DNA of 64,000 bases from Aphrophora alni (GCA_963513935.1 OY740769.1:106557762-106621761); one strand, 5' to 3'; shown: positions 52,882-64,000, counted from the stretch's first letter. Translations and numbers: made by a program. The notes: generated by a model not told the origin, from the letters alone.

Positions 52882-53404
52882 ATAATATCTTTAATATAAT
52901 GAGTAATAAATAATTTATATTACCTTTATAGTTCTGTCATGTGACTTTGAGTTTGTCTTTATTACAAAGACGCGTTTCAAAAACGATATTCTTAATGAAA
53001 AATTATCTTTCCAATCAAACGCATTATTTGAGACGGCAATGAGTTATAAATAAACTGATATGACCAACTAATAGTCAGATAACCTTGGCCTCACCGTAAT
53101 GTCAGTAGTTCGCGAACCATGAAACCGTACGCATGTATAAAAAAATGTTAAAATCAACGTATATGTGTATTTATTTAATTGTGTGTATAGTGTCAATGTT
53201 TTTGTGGTGTTTAATGTTTTAACGACCTCTACGGAGTGAAATTACTGAAGATGGAGCTACGACTCCGAAACGTGTCTTTGTAATAAAGACAAACTCAAAG
53301 TCACATGACGGAACTATAAAGATAATATAAATTAATTTATTACTCATTATATTATACAAAGTGACTTGGACACCAAACAATGAACAATAAATAATATCTT
53401 TAAT
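52882..53404. mobile_element. Penelope-like (or foldback) insertion with 14-bp target duplication and inverted terminal repeats
   Basis: ATAATATCTTTAAT at 52882-52895 is repeated exactly at 53391-53404. The insert (52896-53390) has inverted arms of about 85 bp: 52896-52978 and 53267-53351, nearly identical over TTTATAGTTC-GTCATGTGAC and beyond. On the right, 39 bp extend beyond the arm, reminiscent of the short tail next to one terminal repeat in Penelope-like elements. Both arms carry the hammerhead end GAAACGCGTC or GAAACGTGTC. It interrupts the transposase reading frame at IKDI. Confidence 0.7.
53245..53276 (+). ncRNA. Hammerhead-ribozyme-like motif in the Penelope-like insertion
   Basis: The plus strand reads CTGAAGA (53245-53251), T, stem II GGAG-loop-CTCC (53253-53266), GAAA (53267-53270) and CGTGTC. 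This fits the hammerhead core CUGANGA - stem II - GAAA; stem III would be the palindrome ACGCGT, here changed at one base to ACGTGT. The inverted arm at 52969-52978 keeps the unchanged GAAACGCGTC on the minus strand. Confidence 0.5.
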
Positions 53405-54425
53405 CAGCTCTCTTTCATTCATTTCAATTACATTAGCCAGATTGTTGTCACTTATGTCCTCAATTAAATTGTCAAATTCGTCAGTTTCTTGAGCAATAGT
53501 AAGTCCTTTTTTATATGAGTATTCAAAATTTTATTTTTTTCTCCATCTTCTATTATCGCTTTCTTAGATTTCTACTCTACAATTTCATTCTTCTCTGGAG
53601 TATCAGTCAATATTTTTGTTTTTACTTTTCTTCTTCCTCTTCCGTTACCATCTTTTTTTGGTGGAGTCTTGGGGAAGAGACGAACCACTTCTGGAGATAC
53701 GACTACTATTTGTTTAGGTTTTGTATTTTCAGTTAAGGTTGCTAGCGTGTTGCTATTCAGAGAAGTATCTTGCAATACAGATATGCAGGTCCTGTAATGG
53801 GTTGAGTTATTTGTCAAGTGGTCGTTCTGTTACATAAGCAGACAAGTATTCCTCCTTTCCAAAAATGTTTTCGTTGATGAGATTTATTCCACTCACCCGA
53901 AAACCAGTTTTTATATGTTCTGTTGTAAATGCCTTGTTATAGGCTGTGTTAATCAAAATAACGTTGTCATTTATACTGATCGGTCTTCCAGGGTTTTGGA
54001 TCATCCTGTCATTGATAGCAACATTGTAAAATGCTTTGTACGGTCCGAAAACCCCATGGTCAAGCAGCTTAAGGAACGTGATAGGGGGCAAGATAAGCAT
54101 GACTACTCCATTTTCCTTTGCCAAACTAATTGCATCAATTGAAATATATGTCATATATATATACAGTACAACCTCGTTTATCCGGACTAATTGGGATCGG
54201 AAGTGATCCGGTTAATCAAAAATCCGGATAATCCAAAATTATAGAAAGATAAATAAAACAAAATATAAAATGATAACTTACCATTTATAAGTCATGAAAA
54301 AACACAATATTTACACAGTTATTCAATTTACACAATACACGAAATTACACAATGTACTGTAAATGATGAAAAACATTTATTTACACACCTGAAATATTTA
54401 CACATGCTTTTAATTTACACAGGGT

Positions 54426-54566
54426 TTAGTTGTTATTTACAAAAAAGTCATTTATCTTCCTCTGTTTTAATTTGGTGTTACGTTTCAATGCGGCCCTGTC
54501 TATACGATTCAATGCGTCTAACTTTTGGGCCATTGTAAGCACATTACGTTTTTGTTTCGTCGCCAT
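54426..54566 (-). CDS. 46-residue remnant ORF of a Tigger-type transposase
   Basis: From ATG at 54566 the frame runs MATKQKRNVLTMAQKLDALN, matching the first helix of the CENP-B-type DNA-binding domain, and then passes directly into KLKQRKINDFF, which looks like the last residues of such transposases, with TAA at 54426-54428. The whole catalytic part is deleted, yet start, frame and stop are intact. Whether it is translated is unknown; it is most likely a passive relic of the deletion. Confidence 0.55.
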   Translation of the reverse strand: MATKQKRNVLTMAQKLDALNRIDRAALKRNTKLKQRKINDFFVNNN

Positions 54567-55053
54567 TTCCACGCACAAACGCTAACACACGAATATAAAT
54601 AAATAGCAGTAACAACGCCCACCTCTAAATACTATGCCGATTCTCATTCACGTCCTCGATACTCCCGACTGGGGATGTGATGTGCCAACTGCCAAAAAAA
54701 AAAAGAACGGGGGTTCCCAAAGCTGGCGGCACCGCTTTAAGATGTGACAAAATGTTCACATTTACTGATTTACACCCTTAAGTCTTAGCAACCTGACAAC
54801 AATAAAGTTGTAAAAATGACATGATGGTTTATGATGCGTTGTAAACATGCACCTGGTTTGTATTTATTTCACACTGTCATGCCGCATCGGGGTAGGGGGA
54901 TGGTGACGCAGAGGTCATTGCTCCTCCACTTTCTCTTCCCAGTGCATCAACAACCCGCCCTAATACCTCGAGGCGACACTGTAGTGTTGAGGAAATCACG
55001 TTTTTATCAACATTAATGTAATAGCAGATATTTCTTGTTGAAACTCCATATTC

Positions 55054-55181
55054 AAAGATAAAATAAAGCAAAAGCTTAAAGTTTCAAAATAGGCCTATTA
55101 TAAATATTATTTAAAATATTATTCAAAATACAGTAATTATTAAAATATTTTGAAACTTTAAGCTTTTGCTTTATTTTATCC
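55054..55181. repeat. Perfect ~35-bp inverted repeat inside the Tigger derivative
   Basis: GATAAAATAAAGCAAAAGCT continuing to GTTTCAAAATA on the left is answered by its exact complement at about 55145-55181, with an AT-rich loop between. It lies near the right TIR. Confidence 0.8.
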
Positions 55182-55267
55182 TTGATTAATTTTTTTATTT
55201 TTTGTTCCGGATCGATCCGGATAATCCAGACATCCGGTTGAATGAGGTCCGGATAAACGAGGTAGTA

Positions 55268-55270
<3 letters not shown>

Positions 55271-55312
<42 letters not shown>
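55271..55312 (+). repeat. (TA)n microsatellite
   Basis: About 21 TA units directly abut the TIR of the Tigger derivative, which targets TA. Confidence 0.9.
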
Positions 55313-55316
<4 letters not shown>

Positions 55317-58300
55317 GTTTTTGATAAATTAATCTCAAATAGGAAATTTAAGGGATAATGGATACAAGTTTGTACAGGACAAGCTGTATCAAAATGGCAT
55401 TTATTTGAAATGTTTTATCTCGAAAACGGTTAACATAATAAAATATATCTTAGATATTTTGCTTTTTTAACAAACAATAAGGAAAAGGAGATAGGTTTAT
55501 TTTTATTATAGGTTGTAGGATAACTGAGCTATTGATAAAAATTAATTTCTTTGTAACTAACTACAATACATATAAGTTTTCCTGTGTTTCTAAAATGTAA
55601 TATTTCAGAAATAAGAGGTCATGGGGGTTTTCATTGGTTTTGACAAACAATTACAAACTTTAGGAGCACTGGGTAATTAATAGATGTCAGCTACGAAGAA
55701 ATTAAGTTTCATTGATAACTCCTACGACCTAAACAAAAATATATCACTATCTTTTTCATTAAAATAACAAATAAATTTGGACATTTTGTATTAAGTTTTC
55801 TAAATATTCGGAATCAAATATTTTAAGTGGACAATTAAAATTATTAAAATTATTTTGAAATAATTACATATAAAATTGCAATGATTTCTTCACAAGTGAA
55901 AAAAAAACAAAAACATTTGATAAGTATGTATACGAAATTTGGACCCATCTAAATCAGATTCTTATTGCCTTAAATTTTAATTTTTGCAAAAATAATCCAT
56001 TAATCAATGAGCTACACTTGTGGAAACTTCAATAAACAAATAAATTAAACACAATTTTCGACAAAAATCACTTTATTTGTACAACGCAAATACAAGATGA
56101 CATTTCAAAAAACTAAGGTCCTCCTCTGGGAATAGTCTCTTTATTGTAATATGCCTTTCGACATTCTGTAATATTGTTATTCAATGTTGTAAAATCATTA
56201 TTAATAGTACACTTACAGCCTGTTAAACTTTATCCACGTTTTCATATAAAATACAATATTTCAATTCTACAACAAGTTCTCATTTCTAAACTTGAAATTA
56301 ATTATTCAGAGACTCAAGATTAATCTGTAAAATCTGACAAATTTAGATCCTTTAAAAATTAGTCGTATAACAGTGGATATGTGGTTTTCATGTATTTTTA
56401 CTCTTTCACAAGGTTAGCTACGTCAGCAGGGCTCAAGTATTGTAATTTCACGGTTTTGAATATAGTATCCCTCTAAGAATCACAATATTAAGACAAATAT
56501 TTCTTGGAAATTTTAGTTTAAATATATTTTGGTTTTTAATGTTACAGCTAACATATTTTTAAATTTATAGGAACTAGGAAATAAATTTAGGTTTTAAAAT
56601 ATTGTTTTTTTTTACAATTTTTAATATGAATAAAGAGTATCTGTAAGCTTTAAATATAGAATTAATGCATTTATTTTGAATAATAATAACAGAATACAAC
56701 GGCTTGAAATTCAGAATTAAGTTTATGACTTTGAATTTACTGACATTTTAAATGAAAATACATTCCATTAAAAACCTATATGTTACAGTTTTTTTAAAAA
56801 CTAGTGAACTACAAAACAAATTCATAACTTTAGATTAGTTTGAATTTTTGTGCGATAAGAATAAAAAACCTGAAAAAAAGTAACTCTCTGTGGTAACATA
56901 AATATTACACCATCCATATAAAGTTGATGTTTATGACAAATTATACATTTTTGGACTCCTATTTTAATCATTGCTACAGTAGAGATTTTGAACAAAATCT
57001 ACTAATTAGCAGAACCCCAATTTACTGAAACCTGTACATTTGAGTCATTATGTACTTACACAGATTTTTAAGATAACGTGTTAAAATCAATTTTTACCCT
57101 GCTCTATTTGAACCTTAATCCTTACTTTATTTTGTACAATTCGAATCGATCTTAGAAAATATCACCTTCACATTTTATATTTTTGAGTCAATCTTTGCAC
57201 CGGTTCTTAGAATAGTGAGTAACAAACATTTCACATATAGCTTGCTTATAATTCTGAAAATGGTCTAAATGTTTAAAACATGGTCTAGGTCTAGACACTC
57301 AAAATGTAGAACCATCACATCACAATATCGAAATACATTAGCAGCTTTGTAATTTATATGTTTTAATATATAATTACAAAGGAAGAAACAAATATGTAGT
57401 CATTCTCTTACACAGGCATCGGATCTGTAGTTAGTCGTAGTTTTATTTTGTTACCAAATCATAGGTAAATAATATATAATTAACGCAATTTAGCTAATCA
57501 TGCTAGTCTATTGATCCATTAGTTTTCAGATAATTAAGACAGAAAAATGGGCAGTTAACTGTTTTACTAGGGATGCAAAATTTTAGAGAAGAAAATCCGT
57601 CAGGTAGAAACTATATTATAAAATTCAATACTGAAATGTTAAATTTTCTACATAAAACATTCCCTACTCTTTAATTATTATTTTTAAATATAAAGATTTG
57701 TTTTGGCGTTGTATATACTAACACAACTACGACTACCTCTATAGACATGGATAGGGTCTTATTACTGTATATGGTGAGGCATAGTGGATAAAAAATCACA
57801 AATAACACTTGGACAAATGAAAAACTTTTCCGTAATAATAACTATAGTTATTGTCTAGAAATTGCCTCTTCCAATTAACGAGGGAAGGAAAGTAATGTTA
57901 GATGCAACATTACTTCTTTAGGGTCTAACACAATTAGAACATTTTTGGAATTACGTTTCAAGAACAATTTTTTACTCATTTTCTCAAAACGTTTGGCAAC
58001 GTGATGGACATATTAAAATTTTAATGTCGCGTAGGTGTTGTATGGTGTTTTAGGAAATAGCAATGACAATAAGGGTAGGCTCAAAATTTATACAAATTTT
58101 AAATAGTTTTTTTAATAAGTTTTATTAGATTTATAATATGTCTGTGTCTTAGAACTCTGAGTTCTAATTTGAAATCAGTTTGATACGAATTCCCCTTCGA
58201 ATCGTTATAAACCTAAAATTTATCCAACGACTGATATAAATGACACTCATGTGACTTTTATTTTTATTGCATAGAGTTGAAATTTGTCATAGTTTTTTGC

Positions 58301-58539
58301 TAGGTATTTTTAAAGAATGTACTGTAATGTGCTGGCTGGATTTAATATAAGAAAAAACATTTAAAATAAAAAATTGTTGATATTTGTAAACAGAAAAAAG
58401 CAAAAAAATCAATTGTTGTAGTGTTGTGCAAGATGTTTAGTGAATGGGGGTAGGTCATACTTGGTTGTATAGCCCCCTACCCTTGTTCATTGAATAGTGA
58501 CATCACTGTATTTTTTTATTTATTTATTTTTAAATTTTG
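55313..58539. other. 3.2-kb AT-rich stretch, no gene recognised
   Basis: No coding similarity, no element ends and no tandem structure were seen. A minus-strand poly(A)-type signal (TTTATT on the plus strand near 56070) means this could be a long 3' untranslated region of a minus-strand gene further right, but nothing else supports that. Confidence 0.4.
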
Positions 58540-59395
58540 CAGGATAGGTGGAAAATCTTCAAAAGACAAAGGGAGAAATCCGCTCTTCCTAACAGTGTGA
58601 GATTCTTACTTACTAAAAACCACCTTCCTTCCTGTTAGTACCCTTATCGCGTGGGACAAGGAAATCGGAAAGGTTTTCCATGTACCAAGCTGAGAAGCTC
58701 TTTCCATGGGCGTATCGAGATTGTGGAAGAAAGCAGAACGTTATGTATCCGCGCGAAGGGCGAGGTAAAGACCTGACTTGACAGAGTCCAATCAGGTAAA
58801 ACCTCGCGACAGATCATGCAGGAGCCCAGGTTTGGTAGATGTGGCGTGCAAGGTGAAGGATGGGAGCTACCTTACAAATACCTTGTTAGTGAATTTATTG
58901 GAGGAGCTACAAGCTACATCTTCTTCTGCTGCCTACTCGATACTGAAATAAGCGTGCAAGATTAGACTGCATGTAACTGCATCCTGGTGGCAACAGCTTG
59001 GCTCATGCCGCTGCGGTGCACCCTTTGGTCTGAAACAGAGCTAGAAAGCAAAGAGGTGAAATTTAGGTATGTAGTAGGCTATGCATGGCTTTATAGGACC
59101 AAACGAGAGATCAAGGTCGGTCGTGCGAATAAGGACAGCGGCCGTCTGTGTTTGTCAAATGTTGTGTCGTATGTACCTAGTGAAGAGATTAGCGTTGATG
59201 TTGGGTGTGTATGTGCCCCCTTGTAGAGATTAGCTGATAATCGTTGAATGTGTTGTTTGATGAACGGCACATTTAAGTCTATGTAAGGTCCTAACTCTGG
59301 TGCACATTGGTGCTTTAGTGATTATTCTCAAAACCTTGTTTTGGAATCTCTGTAGCCTGCACATGTTTTGAAAATAATAAATTACTCTACTTACC
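58540..59395 (+). other. GC-richer segment of unknown nature
   Basis: Composition changes abruptly to about half G+C. The segment ends with AATAATAAATTACTCT, like a transcript end. A 79-codon frame at 58987-59226 has no known motif. A solo LTR or the untranslated part of a retroelement, or a non-coding exon, are possible. Clear TG...CA ends or a target duplication were not found. Confidence 0.35.
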
Positions 59396-60526
59396 TGCAC
59401 CCTAGTATTATTTACATGAACTAAAAGATTGTGAATTGTTAGGACTAATTATTGACAAAATATTTAGTAAATTAGTCTGCCTCACTGAGAAAAATATGTC
59501 GGTAATATATTGCAGATTTATATTTATTAAAAAAAAATTTCATGTCCTGTAAGGTGCTGTTATCTGGCAATAAAAGTTTGTACTATTGAAAAAAAAAAAG
59601 AATTTATAATAATACTTGTTTTTTATAAAGTGCTGTTTTCTGACGGTAAAAGTTTGTACTATTTGACATATTTTGATTTAATTCTTCAATTAAGGTGCTT
59701 CTGAGTTCTGTCTAGTGTAGTTGTTTTAAAATAAAAATCCATACATTGACTAAACTTTTCCAAATAATGTTACAATTTTATACAGAAAAAAGGACAAATT
59801 CACAGTAGTTTTTTTAATCAAATTAATTTCCATAAAACATTAAAAATCGAAAGAAACTTTAAATGATTTTTAATGAAAACAATAGCCTATGAAGTTCTTG
59901 CTTTTTTTTGAGATCATATTGTAGGTTATGCTTGTTCAGCAACACTCATAGCTCAATCAAATCCAAATTTTCATTTTTAATTTTATTTCTACATTTGTTT
60001 TGGGTGCTTGAAATTTTAGATAGTTTTTATAAGAAAATAATAAATTAAAAAGTGTAGGCTAAAGAGAAAATGTAGACCTAATTTTTGTGTATACAAATAA
60101 GGTGTTAATTTCGATTTACCACCCCTTCTTCGTTGTTTAAATTTGTATATTTCGATACTGCATATAATTTTACTAACCCTATCTCTCTATGATGACAAAT
60201 ACATAGCAAAGTTATTGTCAAAATGTAATTTCGGACTCTGTAACCTCCAAAGAAAATGTGTTATTCGTAGGCTATAGCTCGATGTATGGTCATCAACTAG
60301 CGAGTGGAGGGTCTTTCACATAATGTGTAGCCTATTGCTTTGAGATCGGCCAAGGTCGGGACGCTAACAAGAGCAAAAGGAGTAGGAACTTTTAAATTTA
60401 TAAACATCTATGTGGCAGGGCCTCACCAGCGTTAAGTAGTAATGTACACAATTACGAAGTTCAGAAAACCTGTGTACCAACTGTTTTAAACAATTTACCC
60501 TACTGAATTAGACTCCTTTAACTGTA
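59396..60526. other. AT-rich stretch, no gene recognised
   Basis: There is a partial duplication of the phrase GTGCTGTT-TCTG-C-GTAAAAGTTTGTACTATT near 59550-59585 and 59630-59665. Otherwise nothing is recognisable. Confidence 0.4.
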
Positions 60527-61294
60527 ATGCGAGAGGTCATTTTTTAAGTAAGAACCGCTTGCACATAGCAACCGTGCAGGCTGTCACGTGACGCCCGCTC
60601 AAGGTTAGCCATTCTTGCCCAGTCCCCAACTATGCAGTAAGTTGATTTCATGTCTCTGCCACTGTTGGTTCTATCGTTACACTGCTTTGTTTGTCGCCAT
60701 GTTAATCAATAAACCCGCCGATTGTGAAGTGCGCCAAGTTCTTTTGGGATCGGAAAGGCGTTCTTCTGATTAACTTTCTGCCAAGAGGAAAGACCATAAA
60801 TGTTGAGAGATATTGCGAAACACTAACCAAGTTTAGGCGCGCCATTCAAAACTGCCGGCGGGGACTACTGTCTAGCGGCATCGTGCTGCTTCAAGATAAC
60901 GCTCGGCCTCACGCTGTAGCAATGACCAAGACGCAACTGGCCAACTTTCGATGGGAATTACTGGACCATCCCCCCCCTACAGCCCTGAACTGGCACCATC
61001 AGACTTTCATGTGTTTCCTAAACTCAAAGAATATCTTTGTAGAAAGCGATTTGAAAATGATGACGTGTTGAAAGAAACTGTTACTAACTGGTTAAAATGC
61101 TCAGGCGACAGAATTCTATGATGAGGGGATCCAAAAGCTAGTGCCACGACTTAACAAATGCTTATATATTCTTGGTGACTATGTAGAAAAGTAAAAATAT
61201 GTTCATACTTAAGTTTTTGATACAATTTATGTTCATAAATAAAATTGCTGTTACTCCTCTTAAAAATGGTTCTTACTTAAAAAAATGACCCACT
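60527..61294 (+). mobile_element. Internally deleted mariner element
   Basis: Inverted terminal repeats with the block TTTTTTAAGTAAGAACC lie at both ends (near 60541 on plus, near 61266-61287 on minus). They are flanked by TA (60525-60526 and 61295-61296), the mariner target. At about 770 bp it is shorter than the usual ~1.3 kb, because the middle of the transposase gene has been lost. Confidence 0.85.
60700..61194 (+). pseudogene. Mariner transposase, N-terminal stub joined to C-terminal catalytic part
   Basis: The frame starts INKPADCEVR near 60703, as mariner transposases do, then a deletion and frame change lead into FFWDRKGVLLINFLPRGKTI from about 60733. There follows LQDNARPH with the second catalytic Asp, and LLDHPPPTALN where active copies have HPPYSPDLAP, so the third Asp region is shifted by an indel. 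The end GIQKLVPRLNKCL and DYVEK with TAA at about 61192-61194 is still readable in another frame. It is inactive. Confidence 0.85.
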
Positions 61295-61296
61295 TA

Positions 61297-62419
61297 CGAT
61301 TTAATATTCCCTATAAGGCTAAAGAAACCAATTTAAGGTAATCTGCTTGTATGATGGCACACATCATCTTGCTTTAACTCTAAACATTATGTCTAACGTA
61401 AAACGTTTCTGTCTTGTATTATCAGAGGGAAGAAGACAGTCTTATGTTAATGAAGCGTCTAAATTTTTCCATTCATTTTTATATCTACCGACTTTCTCTT
61501 GATAATATTTCAAGTCGGGTATTAACACATCATAAAGTTGGATCGAAGACTCATCTCTCCTGATCATATAACCAGCTTAATCTTACCAATAACAGGAGAG
61601 ATTAGGTCTTGAGCCTAGTTTTACTAAATACAACATAAACTAGCCTAATACTTTTATTTACATTGCTTAGATAATCTAACTGCACCTAAAACCCAACAAG
61701 ATTAACTACAGGAAATGAGCAAGTAGGTAAACTGGAGGAATTGTGTCTTTACTTTCTTTCTAACAACAAAGTGGTTATTTGTTTTAGTATTGATGGTTTA
61801 GTTTACAACTTGTAAGTGGACACGGAAGCTTTGGACAAACAGTCTATGTATGATAACAGATACGATCTCGTGATCCCAAAGGAGTACCAGTTTACAAGGC
61901 AATCTGTAACTTTAAGTAACTCCAGTTAACGATGCTCCCCTCTTGCGGAAGTGTAACTATTTGATTTGGTTTCAAAATGAAAAATGGGGACAAAAGAACC
62001 AAATTTCCTAGTAGTACACACGCCACTAGTAACTGAAAAATCAAACTTGGATTGTCAATGAAATTATAATAAATAACTGTTTTTCATACACTCCACAGTT
62101 CCACTGGAAATGATTGGGATTACATATATGTATAAAATATAAATAATGTGAAACACGCATATCATATTCTTCTATTTTTAATATGATTTTGTCCACTTTT
62201 TTTGAAAAAAAAATGAGATCACATCTCGTTCAAGATACTGTACTGCAAAAAGAAATCTGTACACCATCAATTTATTTCAACATTTAACAACTCGTTGAAA
62301 GTTAGATTCCCGACACAAGAATAACATCTGCCATGAAATAATCATGTTTTTCGTCAGGATGTTTTTGACAGGAAATTTTTTAAAAGATCTATTTTCAAAT
62401 TAAAATTTCAATAGCTTAA
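61297..62419. other. AT-rich stretch, no gene recognised
   Basis: No coding similarity, repeats or element ends were found. Confidence 0.4.
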
Positions 62420-62527
62420 AAAATATAAATAGTTCTTTAAAAATCGATAAATGAATGTATACAATTAGCTATTTAGTGCTAAATGGCATCACACTCAGTG
62501 TCTTCATCCTACCCTAACTCATAATAC
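62420..62527 (+). repeat. Direct repeat, copy 1 (~108 bp)
   Basis: It shares with 63261-63368 the blocks AAATAGTTCTTTAAAA, GTATACAATTAGCTATTTAG and CACTCAGTGTCTTCATCC followed by ACCCTAACTCAT. The copies are 841 bp apart and about 90% identical by eye. Confidence 0.85.
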
Positions 62528-63260
62528 AGTGAAATTACAATTTTATTTTAAAGTGTTGTATCAATTAAGTGCATTTTTTTTCGATTTTATGCATAAAGAT
62601 GAGACGGTAACTAATTTTGTGAGTTTTTTGTCCATGGCTTCGCGAGAAAAGTGGCAAAAAACGCATTGTTGACGTTTTTCGAGTGCATCGCTTCACTATT
62701 TATTTAATATCTCCGGCACCAGGGGTCGTGGAAAAATAAAAAAAAAATGGAAAATGACCATGATGAAACAGACTATCGATCCATAAGGTAGGATTACTTA
62801 AAAAATTCATCCTAACCCCAAAAAAAACCATTTCTCGCACTTTTTTTTTACTTAATTAGCGATATTTAAAGGAAAAATGGTTGAATTTTTTTCAAAATTT
62901 GGGAAAACATCTATTTTTATGTCGGTAACTCATGATATCATTTTTTTTATTTATTATTTTTCCACTCGCAATCAGCATTTTTCGGCAAAAATTGAAGTGC
63001 CCGCCATTTTTGGTAAAAGTATGGTAAAAAAAAAATTCATCATCTCAAAATGTAGGGTTTGATATGTACTTTTGTCTAAGGTAACCCAAAGGTTTGTTGT
63101 CTTATAAAAAGTGCCCATTTTTAGGAATTAAAAAATTATTATTTTTTTTCAACTTTAATTTTTTTGGTTTTTTTTATGTATATTGCATTATTAATGCTTA
63201 ATTTTTTTTTTAGAAAATGTTTTTTATTTACATAGGGGGGACAAATTATTAGACTAAAAA
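62528..63260. other. Sequence between the two direct repeats
   Basis: It is rich in A and T runs with short GGGG and CGCG patches. A 61-codon frame at 62877-63062 has no recognisable motif. It may be the interior of one repeat element whose ends are the flanking copies. Confidence 0.4.
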
Positions 63261-63368
63261 AAAATATATAAATAGTTCTTTAAAAGTTGATAAATGATTG
63301 TATACAATTAGCTATTTAGTGCGATATTGCATGACACTCAGTGTCTTCATCCCACCCTAACTCATTTT
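63261..63368 (+). repeat. Direct repeat, copy 2 (~108 bp)
   Basis: Second copy, same orientation as the one at 62420-62527. Confidence 0.85.
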
Positions 63369-64000
63369 TTCTAAAATGTAACCATTCTATGGAGAACCCA
63401 GCCTGCATAAAACTAAAATTTTGAATTGATTGGACCACCCGTTTTTAAGATAAGTTATATAAATACCAAAAACGGAGATATTATTATGAAATTGGTTTAC
63501 GTAAATGTATTTCAATGGCCTCATATATAGATGAGATAGTAAAGCAATACGTTTAGTTTGGCTTCTTTGGATTTACTGCCTGGTTTTATTAATGAAAATA
63601 GTTTAAGGCAATTTTGAGAAAATAGCTATTTTGTCTCTGGCATGTACCACAAAATTTTGAGTTATAATAATATTTTAATGATTTATTTTAAGTATAAATC
63701 CTCTTTGTACCCACTTGAACAAAATCGGTGACTCTACAAGCCATTACGAACAGATAGACTCCAAAACAAATATTTCCGTAAAACCTTGAAATCAATTTTT
63801 AAATTATCACTTTATAATATAATTACTTTGCGACTTTATAGCAGCGATGAGAATACACGGTTTTTCTTATTTAAGGCGAAACAATGAATTATTTGTTAAC
63901 TGTGCACTACAAAGCTACAAGGATTTAATTTTGTTAGAGTACACGAAGAAGTTCATAACGTGGGGAAAAAATGAACCATTCAAACTAATCGTCTCTTCTT
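63369..64000. other. AT-rich stretch to the window end
   Basis: No recognisable gene or element end. Confidence 0.4.

Larger units (their letters stand above)
52600..54154 (-). pseudogene. pogo/Tigger-like transposase, C-terminal half, split by an insertion
   Basis: On the minus strand 53807-54154 encodes the end of the DDE domain: ISLAKENGVVMLILPPITF, then LDHGVFGPYKAFYN (active relatives have HTSHKLQPLDVGVFGPYK, so a few residues are lost) and the following helical part. The frame continues after a shift at 53572-53817 with a Lys/Pro-rich linker (FPKTPPKKDGNGRGRRKVK) and at 53400-53500 with an acidic part. It then resumes at 52660-52890 beyond a 495-bp insertion with VLVNLIGKKEKRLFYVARII. 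The N-terminal DNA-binding domain and the first catalytic Asp are missing, cut off at the Tigger element at 54164. Confidence 0.8.
54164..55270 (-). mobile_element. Tigger-type deletion derivative with TIRs
   Basis: The left end CAGTACAACCTCGTTTATCC (from 54164) and the right end, on the minus strand CAGTACTACCTCGTTTATCC (from 55270), are inverted repeats followed by more shared CCGGATAATCC-type sequence. TA flanks both sides, within TATA runs. The interior keeps the very start and very end of a transposase gene fused in a 46-residue frame, and a 35-bp hairpin. It inserted next to, or into, the pogo-like pseudogene on its left. Confidence 0.85.

Overview
The window is from a nuclear genome of an animal, most likely an arthropod and probably an insect. 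It is AT-rich, has very large introns and is full of decayed transposable elements (piggyBac, pogo/Tigger, mariner, Ty3/gypsy, a non-LTR retrotransposon, a Penelope-like insertion, a Helitron-like helicase remnant). There are no bacterial-type operons, ribosome binding sites, CRISPR arrays, rRNA genes or tRNA genes that I can support. The species cannot be named from the sequence alone.

One host gene is recognisable. It is the plus-strand gene for exosome complex component RRP45 (EXOSC9), spread over about 41 kb from 5538 to 46812. Eight exons (5538-5760, 8365-8585, 12447-12674, 22610-22767, 25855-25925, 27808-27973, 45935-46013, 46776-46812) all have GT/AG borders and join in one uninterrupted frame of 393 codons plus stop. 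The first visible exon begins inside the RNase PH fold, so the roughly 50-55 N-terminal residues lie on an exon I could not find in 1-5537 and which is probably upstream of the window. A poly(A) signal lies at 46868.

Layout: 1-5537 holds a deleted piggyBac-like element, a decayed transposon ORF and a Tigger-type MITE. The introns at 5.8-27.8 kb hold direct and inverted repeats, hammerhead-ribozyme-like motifs, a Ty3/gypsy gag-pro and RNase H remnant on the minus strand (13.9-15.7 kb), and a 3.5-kb TIR element with a perfect 5-bp target duplication (16454-19972). The 18-kb intron from 27974 to 45934 holds a piggyBac end, a 5'-truncated LINE with an 11-bp target duplication, a duplicated Ulp1/adenain-type cysteine protease remnant followed by a PIF1/Helitron-type helicase C-terminus, minisatellites and a TIR element at 43.0-44.1 kb. 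Related TA-flanked repeat blocks in opposite orientation sit at 30.2 and 45.8 kb.

Downstream of the gene (46.9-64 kb) there is no recognisable host coding sequence. The stretch 48.0-55.3 kb is a pile-up of elements: Tigger fragment, 2.5-kb piggyBac element, large foldback, a pogo-like transposase pseudogene split by a Penelope-like insertion, and a Tigger deletion derivative. A deleted mariner lies at 60.5-61.3 kb. The rest is AT-rich sequence with a few repeats.
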